DNA of 64,000 nucleotides from Panax quinquefolius (Eukaryota > Streptophyta > Magnoliopsida > Apiales > Araliaceae): positions 123,010,642 to 123,074,641 of the forward strand of contig CM035170.1 of the NCBI GenBank assembly GCA_020205615.1, in the 5' to 3' direction. Made by a program: the position numbers and the translations under genes. Positions 35,064 to 47,165 of the stretch are shown here, piece after piece; position 1 is the first letter of the stretch, and each line of letters opens with the position of its first letter. Below the pieces are notes generated by a model. That model saw only the letters and a list, made by a program, of their open reading frames with translations, searched no databases and was not told where the DNA came from.

Positions 35064-36325
35064 GGATACGATCCTCGCCAAGATGTGAGATAAGAACTGT
35101 GAGGGGAGAGACGGGAATTCTTCGCTAAGATGACCTACCCTAAGTTTATTTGGTATTTAATTGGCTCTGGCCGAGTATAGGATAATATGTCGATATGTTA
35201 ATTAACCCTTGTTTTGTGACAAAGTTTGTATTTAGATGTCATCCTAAAATAGGCTTGCGCAATCGAGCGCCGAGAATGAGTCACCAACCAAAAGGTAACG
35301 ACCAACAACACGATAATAATCATACCCGCACGTGGCAACGACCATCTAATAATGATAACCATCGGGAGAAATTATCATGCTAAAAATGGTAACCACTTCG
35401 CAGTAATCACGGCCAAGATAATAGAAGGGAAATTTCAAGAAGAGTAAGGTCATTTAGCTCGATTTTGTCAGCATGGCACCAAAGTCAAGTCTACCGACTG
35501 GCGGCACCAAAGGCGATACCATACAAAATAAAACAAAGTTCTGGTTTCAATGAAAAATGCTTTTCACGACTTCTTCAAAAAGCAAGTAAACTCGAACGGT
35601 TAAGCACTTTAAGTTAGTTAATTATAAATTCATGCAAATTCTATACCTTATAAGATACCGGTTCTACCCATTATTTTATCTCGTCATTATGGCTCAACGC
35701 TTAAATTCTGACCGAGAAGTTAAACTTTAACTTATCGTCAAACTTCAAGTAAGAGAAAGCCTTCATACAATCGCTTACTATTTTTTAATCTTGTTGTTTC
35801 AAATAAACACTTTCACGCTAATTCGCCGATCTTATCTCTTTGAAAATATTTGCCTTTTGATGGTATTTTAGAATCAATTGATTAACTACTCATCATTCTT
35901 TTCGTAAGGTTGTTAGCTTTATATAACCAACCCAACCAAACTAATAAAGTCAAACCCTAAAGTTAATCATCAAGCCATAAGTAAGAAAGAGCCCGAACCT
36001 TTCGTTGTTGACTTCTTGTGGGAATGCAATCGCTTTACTTTTCAGAGGCGACATCGTGAATGAAGATGGCAAGTTTATAGGTATCATCAGTGAGGTGCTA
36101 TCTGTGTTAAGGATGTAAGTCACAGGCTGGTATCAATGTGACGTATTATCCAAGTCTTGATGAGAGTCACAGCTTTGAATGATATTTCTATTATTAATAA
36201 ATTTCCGGCGATTCTTGAAGACTTCTTAGCCTACTTAGAGCGTGAAATCGAATTTCAGATCGACCCCAAAGACAAAACCCATTTCTTAAACCTCAAATAT
36301 TTCTTCAACTAAATGAATAAATACG
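35064..36325 (+). pseudogene. F/E gag-protease remnant with filler (broken)
   Basis: Most of gag is deleted: from a short N-terminal piece (35220-35390) the sequence passes to half a zinc knuckle (GHLARFCQH, 35452-35478). The protease start LVNYKFMQILYL and a degraded DTG (35625-35670) follow. At 35985-36175 sits the non-pol filler, here upstream of the RT entrance (NDISIINKFPAI, 36178). After KTHFL (36280) it jumps to the RNase H motif LKYFF (36293) and ends. RT, RNase H and integrase are otherwise absent. Confidence 0.65.
35985..36175 (+). other. Non-pol filler (copy in F, different position)
   Basis: Shares agcccgaacctttcg.tgttgacttc, a gataggt/cataggtatcat block, and gtgacgtattatccaag with the copies in A, B and D. 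In those it follows the RT N-terminus; here it precedes it, so the segment has moved relative to pol or the flanks were rearranged. Confidence 0.55.
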
Positions 36326-37363
36326 TGGTTTATGATGAAAGTCATAATAAAAGCATTGGACTAATGAAAATCATGGGTATATGGAAGTATTAGTAAGTGT
36401 TATGATGAGTTATGTTGGTTATTATGTGAAAACATGAAAGTTTCTTAGAAATCAAAAAGAGTTGAAAAATCGATTTTGATAAAAAACGTAATATGAAATT
36501 CAATCGACCATATCTCCTATTATATTTTGAATTTTGAATGTGGTCAAGTCCTAGAGTTAGATCTATGAGTTACCTAACTAATCCAAGTGAATTACTGGAA
36601 AAGGTGTTGTAGATTTTTGTGTGGACTGATTTTAGCAAAGGAGGCCAAAGCTGTAAAAACCAAAATGCATCGCCATGAAACTTTAAGGGACTGTTTCGGC
36701 CACTTAAATTATGAGAAAATTCTGGCCTTTTGGGACATGAAATTATATGGTATAAAGTACCTCCTGTCCAAAACTGAGCTCATTCTCGACTTAAAATGAG
36801 CAAGTTATGACTATTTCAATATTTAGGTTTTTCCGATTTAAAAAACGCTATAACCGGAGTTCTATAACCTCGGTGTAAGGTCCCGACCATGAAATTTAAA
36901 ACTAGAAGCTCAAGTTAATATGTGTAAGATCCTGCCAAGATTTGGGAATTTTTGAGTTAAACTTGAGGTAGCTAATTTCTTAAGGAATTAATTAGAAATT
37001 GATTTTTGAAAAATAGTAAATGAAATTTTAAAAATTCCGAAAAAAATATATTTTTCATTATGGGACTATATTATGCTAAATCCCAGAAAAGAAATATTTT
37101 TGGGACTAATTTCGTATTTTTCATGAAAATAGTTTAGTTAAAATAACATATGATATTAGTTAAATATTATTACGCAAGAATAAAGTTATATTATAAATAG
37201 ATTTTCCTTTATCTCATTAGAACCCTATATGTATTATATGCATATTTTGATGAGGGATTTGATAATTGGTGATGATATTTAACCGCATAATTGAAAAATT
37301 ACGTATGGCATTTTAGATTAAATGCATTATACTAAATCATAATACACGATAAACTTATTTACC
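36326..37363 (+). repeat. Unrelated LTR-like sequence
   Basis: About 1 kb not similar to the other LTRs: runs such as catgaaactttaagggactg, gttctataacctcggtgtaag, and a TATA-like ttatattataaatagattt at 37187-37205. The layout (long non-coding run, TATA near the right side) suggests a fragment of another LTR family. It has fewer suspicious CG-containing words than its neighbours. It may continue after C2 at 46999-47165, which is similarly AT-rich. Confidence 0.45.
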
Positions 37364-38083
37364 GTCAGAAGACCCAGCTTTTATAAATAAAGATGAATTT
37401 TCTATAAATATTATTTTTGAATATTATGGAATAATTTGATATAATGTTATAGTTGTGGGTAATATTTATAAATTTTGCAAAAGTATACAAGTTGGTTATA
37501 TTATATTCGATTGGCCTGTGAATATTCTATTTAGCAGGAATATTCGTGATAACTACCAATCATCAGGACCCCACAATGTAATTCATTGCCTGATCGAGAA
37601 AAGACAAAATATTTTATCAAATAACTATGCGAGTTTTACCGCTGATATCGCTGAACTACTTCTTAGTAGTAAAAGACAAAGAATACGCAAGTGGTCAGAT
37701 AAGAAGACACCAGATTGATTATCGATGCTTATGGTAAGTCACTTACTTGATTCCATTATCATCGATTAATAATATGAATTATTATAATGATAATGACGCT
37801 TTTGTTTTATTCAGATTATTAACGTAATAAAATGTAAAACATCTTTTATATAAAATGTAATACTTTATTAAAGTTATTTTATAAATAAAATATATTATAT
37901 TTTATTACGATAAAGATTTTGGTGATAGTTCAGTTTTGCATAAAGTTTTGTGATAGTAAAATGTTTTTATATAAATAGAATATATTATATTTTATTTAAA
38001 AGATTTTTCTTTAAATACGGACCGCCGATTAAAGTAAATCAATCTGACCGCTCATGGATTAGTTATTATGCATTCCATTTTCC

Positions 38084-38092
38084 TATAAATAA
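38084..38092 (+). promoter_or_regulatory. LTR TATA box (C2 5' LTR)
   Basis: tataaataa within ttttcctataaataagctc. The same block is at 45290 (C2 3' LTR), 33355 (F) and 48896 (E). Confidence 0.6.
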
Positions 38093-38259
38093 GCTCATTC
38101 CTTCATTATTTTCTTACTTAATTCATCAAAACTCTAGAGAGAAAATTATAGAGAGAAGCTATGAGAGAAAAGTTATGTGTAGCAAGAAAGAGTATTCGCT
38201 ACTTCATTACTTCTATATTCAGCTCTTTTTACTAGTAGGGTGTTATTCTTTCTTCTTCA

Positions 38260-38720
38260 AGAGAACTTCATATTCCATTCACTATTATTCTCGCTGAATA
38301 ACTCGTAAAAGTGGTATACCCTATACATAACCTCAGATACGCCAGATACCCTATACTGTGAAATCTTATGTTATTCCATCGCTTATTATTCTCGCTTGAA
38401 TAACCTCAGATACGCCGGCTTTACCCTATACTTGGTGACATTCTTCTATTATTCTCGCTGAACATCCTGTCTCACAGTTTTACACCTAACCGGGTTCCGC
38501 TTTTTTATTATTCTCGCTGAACATCCTCGCTCGCAGTTTTACACCTGACCGGGTTCCGCTTTTTATCATTCTCGCTGAATATCCTATCTCGTGTTTTTTT
38601 ACACCGGACCGTTCCATCTTTATTATTCTCATTGAACATCCTCGCTTGCAAATGAATTTCACCGACCGTTCCGTTATTATTATTCTCGCTGAATAACTCG
38701 CCTATGCGCAAGTACCGCAT
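38260..38720 (+). repeat. ~60-bp hairpin repeats (C2 5' LTR)
   Basis: Two units of an upstream variant (gaataac...ataccctatac) and about five of the hairpin variant (aacatcc...gttttacacc...accgg). Same position relative to TATA as in C1, although U3 differs. Confidence 0.75.
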
Positions 38721-39800
38721 GCACGGTGATTTCTTTTGTTATTCCATTCTTTATTATACCCAAATAAGTTAAAACTTCGACTTTCTATACTCCATGAAAT
38801 TAGTAGAATATCCTCGATATTCAAGGCTTCATCCAAAGATCTTTCACGGAAATATTCTTCCGATCATTCTTGAATTTTACTCTACAAAGCAAAGATTACG
38901 TCGATAATTGACGTTAATAATTCCCGGATAAAATAATTTTTGAACTTGTTTTATCAATTTTATATCATCATCATCATCCTCATGTTTATATTTTTTTTTA
39001 AAGTCATCTCGTATTCAGAGAGTATGGATGGACTTGGTATGATTACGACTGTGGATTATTCTTAAACAGTAATCACGACCGTAATGTTACAAATGATGTG
39101 GTAAAAATCCTCAAAGGCAGTCAGAAGTATCGATGGACAAATACGTACGATCACGACTTATTAATGAATACACAACTATTCTCGCCCGTAGAAGTGTGAA
39201 TAATTGTGGATCGCGATACTAAAGAATATCCTCGGGTCAGAAAAAGTGGGGTGATTCATGATGTGGATTATTTATTAAAGTCGAGTCTCACCATAACAAA
39301 AGTGATGAAAACCTTTAAAATCATAAAAGATAGTAGATTTTATTTTCTACTTCGACTTTTAATGGATCAGATATTCCGCACCGCAGCTTAAACCGATGTC
39401 TATTGTATTTTATCGCTTTAACATTGTCAAGACTATTGATAATTTATTTTGCATTATCTTAGTCATAATATTTCATCGGGCTAGTTGAGCTCACCTTTCT
39501 TTCACCGTTTCTCTGTGAAATGAGAATATAGTCGGGACGAAGCCTGGGAAACGAGTGATGGTCCCGAAGATAAGATTAGTAGTCCTCACTATTCTGTGAA
39601 ATAAAGGTGATAATAATTGTAATGAGGACTTTTTGTTCGAAGTTCAGATAATATCTAGTAGATTTATATTTGTATTTAAACTCACAGCTTTATGTCGATT
39701 GCATACCTACGCTTATGTTAATAAGTCAGATGAATTTCAGATCACGTAAGTATGCACCCAAGACGGGTGATGTATACCTAATTTGGGGGCCGCCATAACT

Positions 39801-39815
39801 TGGTATCGTAGCTAT
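39801..39815 (+). promoter_or_regulatory. C2 primer binding site
   Basis: tggtatcgtagctat, shortly after the LTR end. Initiator tRNA-Met type. Confidence 0.65.
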
Positions 39816-39981
39816 GGATATGATCCTCGCTAAGATGTGAGAAAAGTACTAGAGGGGAGAGACGGGAATACCTTCGCTAGTATTACCCTACCTAAGTTTT
39901 TGTGCTATTTTATCGGCTCACGTAATATAAAGATAATTGTTAAATGTCAATTAATCTTTTGTTTTGTGGCAAAGATTCAAA

Positions 39982-40800
39982 ATGACATCCGAGAATGTCG
40001 AGAATAAGAATGGAGCACAAAGCGATCGCCGATTCACCACATATCAATAATCGTGATAATGTGCATCGAAGGCGATAATCCTCATGCAAACAACAACACC
40101 GACCAAATGATGAACGATCAAATGTTCGAGGCTTTTATGCAATTTATGCAACAAAGAAAGCAGAGCGACTTCTCGCCCAAAACGTAGGTGGAAACACGGA
40201 AACTCCTCAAGCGTCACCGCTAAACAATTCAAGGAGCCGACCACCGAGTTTAAGGAGAGCCAAACCACTTCTCGCGGAAGCATGGATAAAGCAGATTACC
40301 AAGATATTTGATGTCTCGATGCTCCGAGGAGCAAAGGTTCCTTTCACGCTTTTATGTCATGCGCGCAGAGGCAGACATCGTGGGAATTCCAGAAACGACT
40401 CAACTCCATTGATCAAGATATCTCGGGAGAAGTTCCAGAGTCGCTCAACGACAAATACTTTCCCGAAAGTATTCGCCATACGGGGAGGTGGAGTTTATCA
40501 AGTCGAACAAAACAATACGACCGCGTCGCAATACGAGGCAAAATTTATGAGTTATCACTAAGCCATATTCCCCACTGTGGGATAATGAAGAGAGAATGGC
40601 GCTAATGTTTTTAAGAGGTTCAAGTCGAGATACGCCAACATCTTATTTCTCATAAACCGTGTTTGTATTCAGATGTTGTAAATAGGCTCAAGAAGGAGCG
40701 CGATAACGAGTCAACGCAACTAAAAGAGAGAGCAAATTTTAGAAAAGTTATAATACCAAATGGAGAGAGTCATCGGCTATGACAACAAGCGTGGAGGGAA
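39982..40800 (+). pseudogene. C2 gag (broken)
   Basis: ATG at 39982 opens MTSENVENKN as in C1. Capsid motifs: LRGAKVPFTLL (40320), SLNDKYFPESIRHT (40438-40482), QYEAKF (40528), ERMALMFLR-equivalent (40590-40620), then a basic stretch before the knuckles (40760-40960). A full-length coding order with scattered indels. Confidence 0.75.
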
Positions 40801-41480
40801 TCAACAGCCAGATATGGTAACCACTTCTATGGTAATCGTACAAAACAATAAGAATGGACATTTCAAGAAACTGAGATTCAACAATGATGGAAAGACGCCA
40901 AGACCAAAGACCATGTTAAGGAAGGAGAGCAAGACCACCTATCATATGCTTCAAATGCGAGTAAGAGGGACACATCATCCGAATCGTGCTACGCCATTCA
41001 AAGCATGTTATAATTGTGGAAGAGAAGGTCACTTAGCTCGATTTTTTGCCATCAAGACAAATTCAACTAGGATGGAGGCACCAAAGGTCATTCCCGTAAA
41101 AGTCAAAACCAAGAGAAGGCAAGGGAGAAGCGCTTTGTCAGACCTCCCAGAGAGCAAGGAACCCGAATGAGGTCATCACGTAAGCTTATCATAAACTCTA
41201 ATGAAGTCTACACTTTATTTGATACCGGCTTCACCCATTCTTTTATTTCTCCTACTTGGCAGCCATCGATTAAATTCCGACTCCGAGAAATTAGACTTTC
41301 GACTTATCTCGTGGAAACTCCGCTGGAGAAACCTTCATTACATCCACTCGCTTATAAGTCTTGTTTGGTTCAAATTCTGCACCTCACATTACCCGGCCGA
41401 TCTTATTTCATTAAAAATACTTGATTCGACGTGATTCTGTGGATCGATCGTTAACTACTTATCATGCAAAATTGATTGTT
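40800..41480 (+). pseudogene. C2 zinc knuckles and aspartic protease (broken)
   Basis: A 136-codon open stretch (40760-41170) carries one intact knuckle start, CYNCGREGHLARF (41006-41045), with the last Cys changed (F-F-A). The protease follows in the next frame: KLIINSNEVYTLFDTG with the catalytic Asp-Thr-Gly intact (41175-41229), THSFIS, and the hydrophobic-LR strand region to 41420. This is the best-preserved protease in the window. Confidence 0.8.
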
Positions 41481-41579
41481 TTCGTAAGTGTCATAGCTTT
41501 CATATTCCTAATCAACCTATTATGCTAATTCAAACGACCAAACCATTAAAATCAATCACGGCCATCTCAAGCCATAAAG

Positions 41580-42500
41580 CTATTCGCTTATCAAAAATGG
41601 ATGTCAAGCTTTCTTAGCTCATGTCACGATTTAAACAAAATACGCCGCTTTTGAGCGATATTTCTATCATTAATAAATTTCCGACGATTCCCTCAAGAAC
41701 TTCCCCTACCTACCCCCGTAGCGTGAAATCAAATTTTGTATCGACTCAACCTCCAGATAAAACCTATTTCCAAAGCCCCATATCGAATGGCTCCTATCAA
41801 CTTCGTGAGTTAAAGACCCAACCGCAGGAATTGTTAGACATCGCTTTATTCGCCCCAAGATTTCCCTCGGGGTGCCCTGCTCTATTCGTGAAGAAGAAAG
41901 ATGGGAGATGCGATTTCAGATTGATTATCTGGAGTCAATCATGTCACCATCAAAATAGTATCCATCACCACGATTGATGACCTGTCGACCAACAGCAAGA
42001 GCCAAATTCTTTTCAAAGATCGATCTTCGCTCCTGATATCACCAATCAAGATTGTAATCACGACATTCCAAAGACGGCTTTAACCCTAAGACGGCATTAT
42101 GAATTCCTAGTCATGTCCTTTCGATCGACTAATGCCCCGCCGCCTTTCATGGATATGATGAACCGAGTATTCAAGGAATATTTAGATCACTTTGTGGTCG
42201 CCTTTATCACGACATCCTTATTTATTCCAAAAGCCGTGAAGATCATGAGCAACACTTCGAGGTCGACACTCCAAAAGCTTCGTGAATATAAGCTTTATGC
42301 CAAGTCAAGAAATGCGAGTTCGTCAAGAAGTAGCATTCCTCGGGCACGGGTATCAAGTCATGGAATATCTGCTGACCCAAAGAAAGATCAAGCTATTCAA
42401 AGTCGGAACAACCTAAATCAAATGACCAAGACGTAGCTTTCTTTGCTTACCGGTTATTATCTGAGATTCGTGGAAGGATTTTCTAATCGCTACTCCATCG
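41580..42500 (+). pseudogene. C2 reverse transcriptase (broken, catalytic motif frameshifted)
   Basis: NDISIINKFPTI-equivalent (41655), ISNGSYQLRELKTQPQELLD (41785-41840), ALFVKKKDGRCDF (41875-41925), [19 protein letters not shown] (42150-42207). Directly after, the F-I-D-D motif reads tttatcacgacatcc, one base shorter than C1's tttatcgatgacatcc, so the catalytic pair is lost here. GHG.SS.GISADPKK at 42345-42385. Confidence 0.8.
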
Positions 42501-42975
42501 ACTCAAATTGACCAAAAAGATACAAAGTTCTATTGAGCGAAGAATGTGAGAAGAGTTTTCAAGAACTCAAGAGAGACTTATTTCAAAGACTGCTCGACAA
42601 TACCATCCGCCTTGAGGGATTTGTCATCTACAAAGATGCTTCGAGCAAAGGGTCGATGTGTTCTTATGCAACATGGAAAAGTTATAGCCTATGCCTCACG
42701 ACAAACTCAAAGAATATGAGAGGAATTATCCTACTCATGATCCTGAGTCAAGTAAATGTTGTTTTCAGCACTTAAAATTTGGAGGCATTACTTGTATGGG
42801 GAGAAAGTGGAGATCTTTACGATCATAAAAGCCTCAAATATTTCTTCACTCAAAAGGAACTCAACACGCGACAACGACGCTGGGCTTGAACTGCTGAAAG
42901 ATTATGATCATACCATCCAATACCATCCCGAAAAGCTTAACGTGGTAAATGGATGATCGAAAGTAAGATCGTATC
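42500..42975 (+). pseudogene. C2 RNase H (nearly continuous)
   Basis: SEECEKSFQELKRDLFQRLLDN (42536-42600), GFVIYKDASSKG with the D.S catalytic start intact (42615-42655), LKIWRHYLYGEKVEIFT (42773-42822), an EL...Q..RW region (42855-42890), and LLKDYDHTIQYHPEKLNVV (42894-42950). Only two or three frame breaks. The end is ADALSR-like with changes. Confidence 0.8.
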
Positions 42976-43159
42976 GCAAGCACGAAAGTACGCTATTGTC
43001 AACACAAAGGCCCATTTTCAGGTGACTTCAGAAGGATGGAGATAGAGTTAAAGACCTGTGGACGATGTGATGATAGCAAATATACGAGTAGAACCGACTT
43101 TTAATCGATAAAGTTAAAGCCGCCAAGCTACGCACTGAGCCGATGCGTATGAAAAAGAA

Positions 43160-44010
43160 AGTGCAAGAGGGTGCTACGCTAAAGCAAGAATCGATGAAGA
43201 AGGAATACTTCGAGTCAACTCTGCATTTTGTGTTCCTAACGAACCGATTTAAAGTATAATATCATGATGGAGGCGCACAACACACCATTTGTAATCCATC
43301 TCGAGTACCAAAATGTATCATGATATTCGCTATACATTTTGGTGGAGCAATACGAAGAGAGAGATAAATACTGCTTATCTCAAGGTGTCTAACTTGTCAA
43401 CGAAGTTAAAGCGAGCATCAAGTACCAAAAGGTCCATCAGAAACCACTTGAAATTCCGTAATGGAAGTGGAGCACATTACCATGGATTTCAAGCACGGCC
43501 TTCCTAAGGTTTCTCAAGGCATCGATGCGATTTGGTCATTGTTGATAGATCGACCAAGTCCGCTTTCATTTCACCGATACGAGAAACTTATACACTTGAA
43601 CGCCTTCGCTCAGATGATATAAACGAGATCAGAGATCGCATGGTATGCCAGATCCATAGTTTCCGATCGAGACCCAAGATTCACTTCAAGATTTTGGGTT
43701 AGTTTGCAAAAAGCTATGGGCACGACTTTCACGATTTAGCTTCTATATATCATCCTCGCATTTTGGACGGATGCAATGGAGAGACTATTCAAACTCTCAA
43801 GATCTATTAAGACTCTGTGTTCTTGATTTCAAGGAGTCGGGACAAGTTTTTACCATCGTGGAGTTTTCCACAACAACAGCTTATCGCAAGTATCGCATGG
43901 CTCCATTCAAGCGCCAGATGGAAGAAAGTGTCGCTTCCAAAGATGTGGACGAGGTGGGTGAAGCAACGTTGTTGGGACCGGAGTTGGTACGTATGACTCA
44001 CTTTTAAAAG
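43160..44010 (+). pseudogene. C2 integrase (broken)
   Basis: Zinc finger from RVNSAFCVPNE (43210), EAHNTPFVIH (43272), MYHDIRYTFWWSN (43313) to the Cys pair region (43385). DDE core: VIVDRPS with first Asp (43535-43560), INEI...HGMPD (43618-43650), SDRDPRFTSRFW-equivalent (43660-43700), and RTIQTLKIY-equivalent for the Glu region (43780-43810). Then VFTIVEFSTTTAYRKYRMAPFKRQMEE (43845-43925), a variant of the conserved post-core stretch. Confidence 0.75.
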
Positions 44011-44555
44011 ATTCAAACGATCCGACAACGATAAAAACCTCACAAAATCGATAAAAGAGTTATGCCGATCTTCATCGAAAGGACGGGAATTCAACATAGA
44101 GATCATGTGTTGTTAAAAGTCGCTCCATGGAAAGGAGTTACAAGATTTGGAAAGAGAGGGAAACTTAATCCTCGATTCATCTGGCCCATTTTAATCCTCG
44201 ATCGAGTAGGAATCGCGGCCTATAGACTCGCTTTTTTACCGCCAAATACGTCTCGTGTTCATAACGCTTTTCACATATCCATGTTACGTAAATATGCGAA
44301 AGACCCGAACCATATTATCGAAAGTTAAACCCATTTAAATAGCGGAAGATTCGACGTATTTAAGAGGTTCCCTGCTCAAATTTTGATAAGAAGGAACATA
44401 TTCTACGCCCAAGGTTATACCTCAAGTCAAAGTTTTCATGAGGAACCAATATGTCGAGGAAACGACTTTGGAGTTAGAATCAAATGAAATCAAGGTATCC
44501 TTACCTCTTCGATATACCAGTATCGCACTCTAATTTCGAGGGCTTAAATTTCATG
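44011..44555 (+). pseudogene. C2 integrase tail with chromodomain-like end
   Basis: An 88-codon clean stretch (44062-44328): RDHVLLKVAPWKGVTRFGKRGKLN, ILDRVG..AYRLAF, SRVHNAFHISMLRKYAKDPNHII. Then, with frame shifts, a VIPQVKVFMRNQYVEETT segment (44410-44470) that matches the aromatic/acidic chromodomain core of Tekay-type elements (VLWRNH.VEE.TW). The chromodomain is decayed at the Trp positions. Confidence 0.75.
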
Positions 44556-44566
44556 TTAAGGGAGAG
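44556..44566 (+). other. C2 polypurine tract
   Basis: taagggagagt just before the 3' LTR start cagaagacccc. Confidence 0.7.
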
Positions 44567-46998
44567 TCAGAAGACCCCAACTTTTATAAATAAAGATGAA
44601 TTTTCTATAAATATTATTTTTGAATATTATGGAATAATTTGATATAATGTTATAGTCAGGTAATATTTATAAATTTTGCAAAGTATACAAGTGGTTATAT
44701 TATATTCGATTGGCTCTGGAAATATTCTTGCTTAGCAGGAATATTCGCATAACTACTCAATCATCAGTGGACCCCACAAATGTAATTATCATTTTGATCG
44801 AGAAAAAGACAAAAATATTTTATCGAAATAACTATGAAGTTTTACCGCTGATATCGCTGAACTACCTTGAGAGTAAAGTACAAAGAATACGCTGGGTCGC
44901 ATAAGAAGACACCACCAGATTGATTATCGATGCTTATGGAGAAGTCACTTACTGATTCCATTATCACGATTAATAATATGAATTATTATAATGATAATGA
45001 CGCTTTTGTTTTATTCAGATTATTAACGTAATAAAATGTAAACATCTTTTATATAAAAATGTAATACTTTATTAAAGTTATTTTATAAATAAAATATATT
45101 ATATTTTATTATGCATATAGTTGTTTTGTATATAAAGCATAAGTTTTTATAAAGTTTGATAAGAAAAATTTTTATATAAATAGAATATATTATATTTTAT
45201 TTAAAAGATTTTTCTTAAATATGGACCGCCGATTAAAGTAAATCAATCTCGACCGCTCATGGATTAGCTTACTACGCATTCCATTTTCCTATAAATAAGC
45301 TCATTCCTTCATTATTTTCTTACTTAATTCATCAAACTCTGTAGAGAAAATTATGAGAGTGTTTATAGAGAGAAAGTTATGTAGTTAAGAAGAGTATTCT
45401 CGCTACTTCACTACTTCTATATTCAGCCTTTTTACTAGTAGTGGTGTTATTCTTTCTTCTTCAAAGAGAACTTCGTTATTCCATTCACTATTATTCTCGC
45501 TGAATAACCTCGTAAAAGTGGCATACCCTATACATAACCTCAGATACGCCAGATACCCTATACTTCAGTGAAATCCTTATGTTATTCCATCGCTTATTAT
45601 TCTCGCTGAATAACCTCGTATACGCTATTAACCCTATACTTGGTGACATTCTTTATTATTCGCTGAACATCCTCGTCAGGTGTTTTACACCTTGACCGGT
45701 TCCGCTTTTTATTATTATTCTCGCTGAACATCCTGTCTCGCAGGTTTTACACCGACCGGTTCCGCCTTTTTATCATTCTCGCTGAATATCCTATCTGTGT
45801 GTTTTACAACACCGGATCCGTTCCATCTTTATTATTCGTTGAACATCCCGCTTGCGCAGAATTTCACCGACCGTTCCGTTATTATTATTCTCATTGAATA
45901 ACTCGCTCATGCGGCACCGCATGCACGGTGATTTCTTTTGTTATTCCATTCTTTATTATACCCAAATGTTAAAACTTTTTCTTATACTCCATGAAATTAG
46001 TAGAATATCCTCGATATTTCAAGCTTTCATCCAAAGATCTTTCATGGAAATATTCTTCCGATCATTCTCGAATTTTACTCTACAAAGCAAAGATTACGTC
46101 GATAATTGACGTTAATAATTCTCGGATAAAATAATTTTTGAACTTGTTTTATCAAATTTATATCATCACATCATCCTCATGTTTATATTTTTTTAAAGTC
46201 ATCTCGTGGCCTCGTAGAAAGCAATGGATGGACTTGGTATGATTACGACTGTGGATTATTCTTGCCGTAATCACGACCGTAATGTTACAAATGATGTTAA
46301 AAATCCTCAGCCGGTCAGAAGGTATCGATGGACAAATTGTTGGTACGATCATGACCATTAATGAATACACAACTATTCTCGCCCAGAGTAAGTGTGAATA
46401 ATTGTGATCGCGATACTTAAGAATATCCTCGCCGAAAGCAAGTGTAAGTGATTCGATGATGTGATTATTTATTAAAGTCGAGTCTCACTTATAACAAAGG
46501 ATGAAAACCTTTAAAATCATAAAAGATAGTAGATTTTATTTTCTACTCGACTTTTTAATGGATCAGATATTCCGTCGCAGCTTAAACCGGGTTGTTTATT
46601 ATATTTTATCGCTTAATATCACAAGACTATTGATAATTTATTTCATTATTATCTTAGTCATAATATTTCATCGGGCTAGTTGAGCTCACCTTTTCTTTCA
46701 CCGTTTTCTTCGTGAAATGAGAATATAGCCGGGACGAAGCCTGGGAAACGAGTGATGGTCCTCAAGATAAGATTAGTAGTCCTCACTATTCTCGTGAAAT
46801 AAAGGTGATAATAATTGTAATGAGGACTTTTTGTTCGAGTTTCAGATAATATCTAGTAGATTTATATTTGTATTTAAACTCACAGCTTATGCCGTGATTG
46901 CATACCTATAGCTTATGTTAATAAGTCAGATTTAAATTCAGATCACGTAAGTGGCGCACCCAAGACGGGTGATGTATACCTAATTTTGGGCGCCATAC
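44567..46998 (+). repeat. C2 3' LTR
   Basis: Collinear with the 5' LTR: U3 second type, TATA at 45290, hairpin repeats 45480-45920, end gggcgccataca at about 46998, followed by non-LTR sequence. Confidence 0.85.
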
Positions 46999-47165
46999 AA
47001 CAATTGAGATAAATTGTTTATAAATTCAAGAAGGATTAAAAAATATTATTATAATATTAATGTTATTAGATTACGAGATTATTAAATTTGATAACATGGG
47101 ATATTCTTGACCTCGGATAAATTATATTATAAATGTTTAATATTTATCCTTTAATACACGATTTC
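46999..47165. other. AT-rich sequence right of C2
   Basis: No LTR or pol similarity. In composition it resembles 36326-37363 and shares the word aatacacgat (37341, 47152), so it may be the other side of the sequence C2 inserted into. Confidence 0.35.

Larger units (their letters stand above)
37364..39797 (+). repeat. C2 5' LTR
   Basis: About 2.43 kb. U3 of the second type, with AT-rich palindromic blocks (tataaataaaatatattatattttatt at 37880 and a shorter copy at 37975). TATA (tataaataa) at 38084, hairpin repeats 38260-38720, end near 39797. Matches 44567-46998. Confidence 0.85.
37364..46998 (+). mobile_element. Element C2: chromovirus-type Ty3/gypsy retrotransposon, structurally complete
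   Basis: 5' LTR 37364-39797, PBS 39801, gag-to-chromodomain 39982-44550, PPT 44556, 3' LTR 44567-46998. Internal sequence is nearly the same as C1, but U3 of the LTR is of another type. Both LTRs are complete and alike, so this is the youngest insertion of the nest, in agreement with its innermost position. No convincing 5-bp target duplication is visible (flanks ..tttacc and acaatt..). Confidence 0.85.

Noticed and set aside
36587..36799. 70-codon open frame on the plus strand
   Set aside because: No motif, sits inside an LTR-like non-coding piece; length is within chance for this composition.
37355..47005. Target site duplication around C2
   Set aside because: The flanks (..tttacc / acaatt..) do not match over 5 bp in any register tried.
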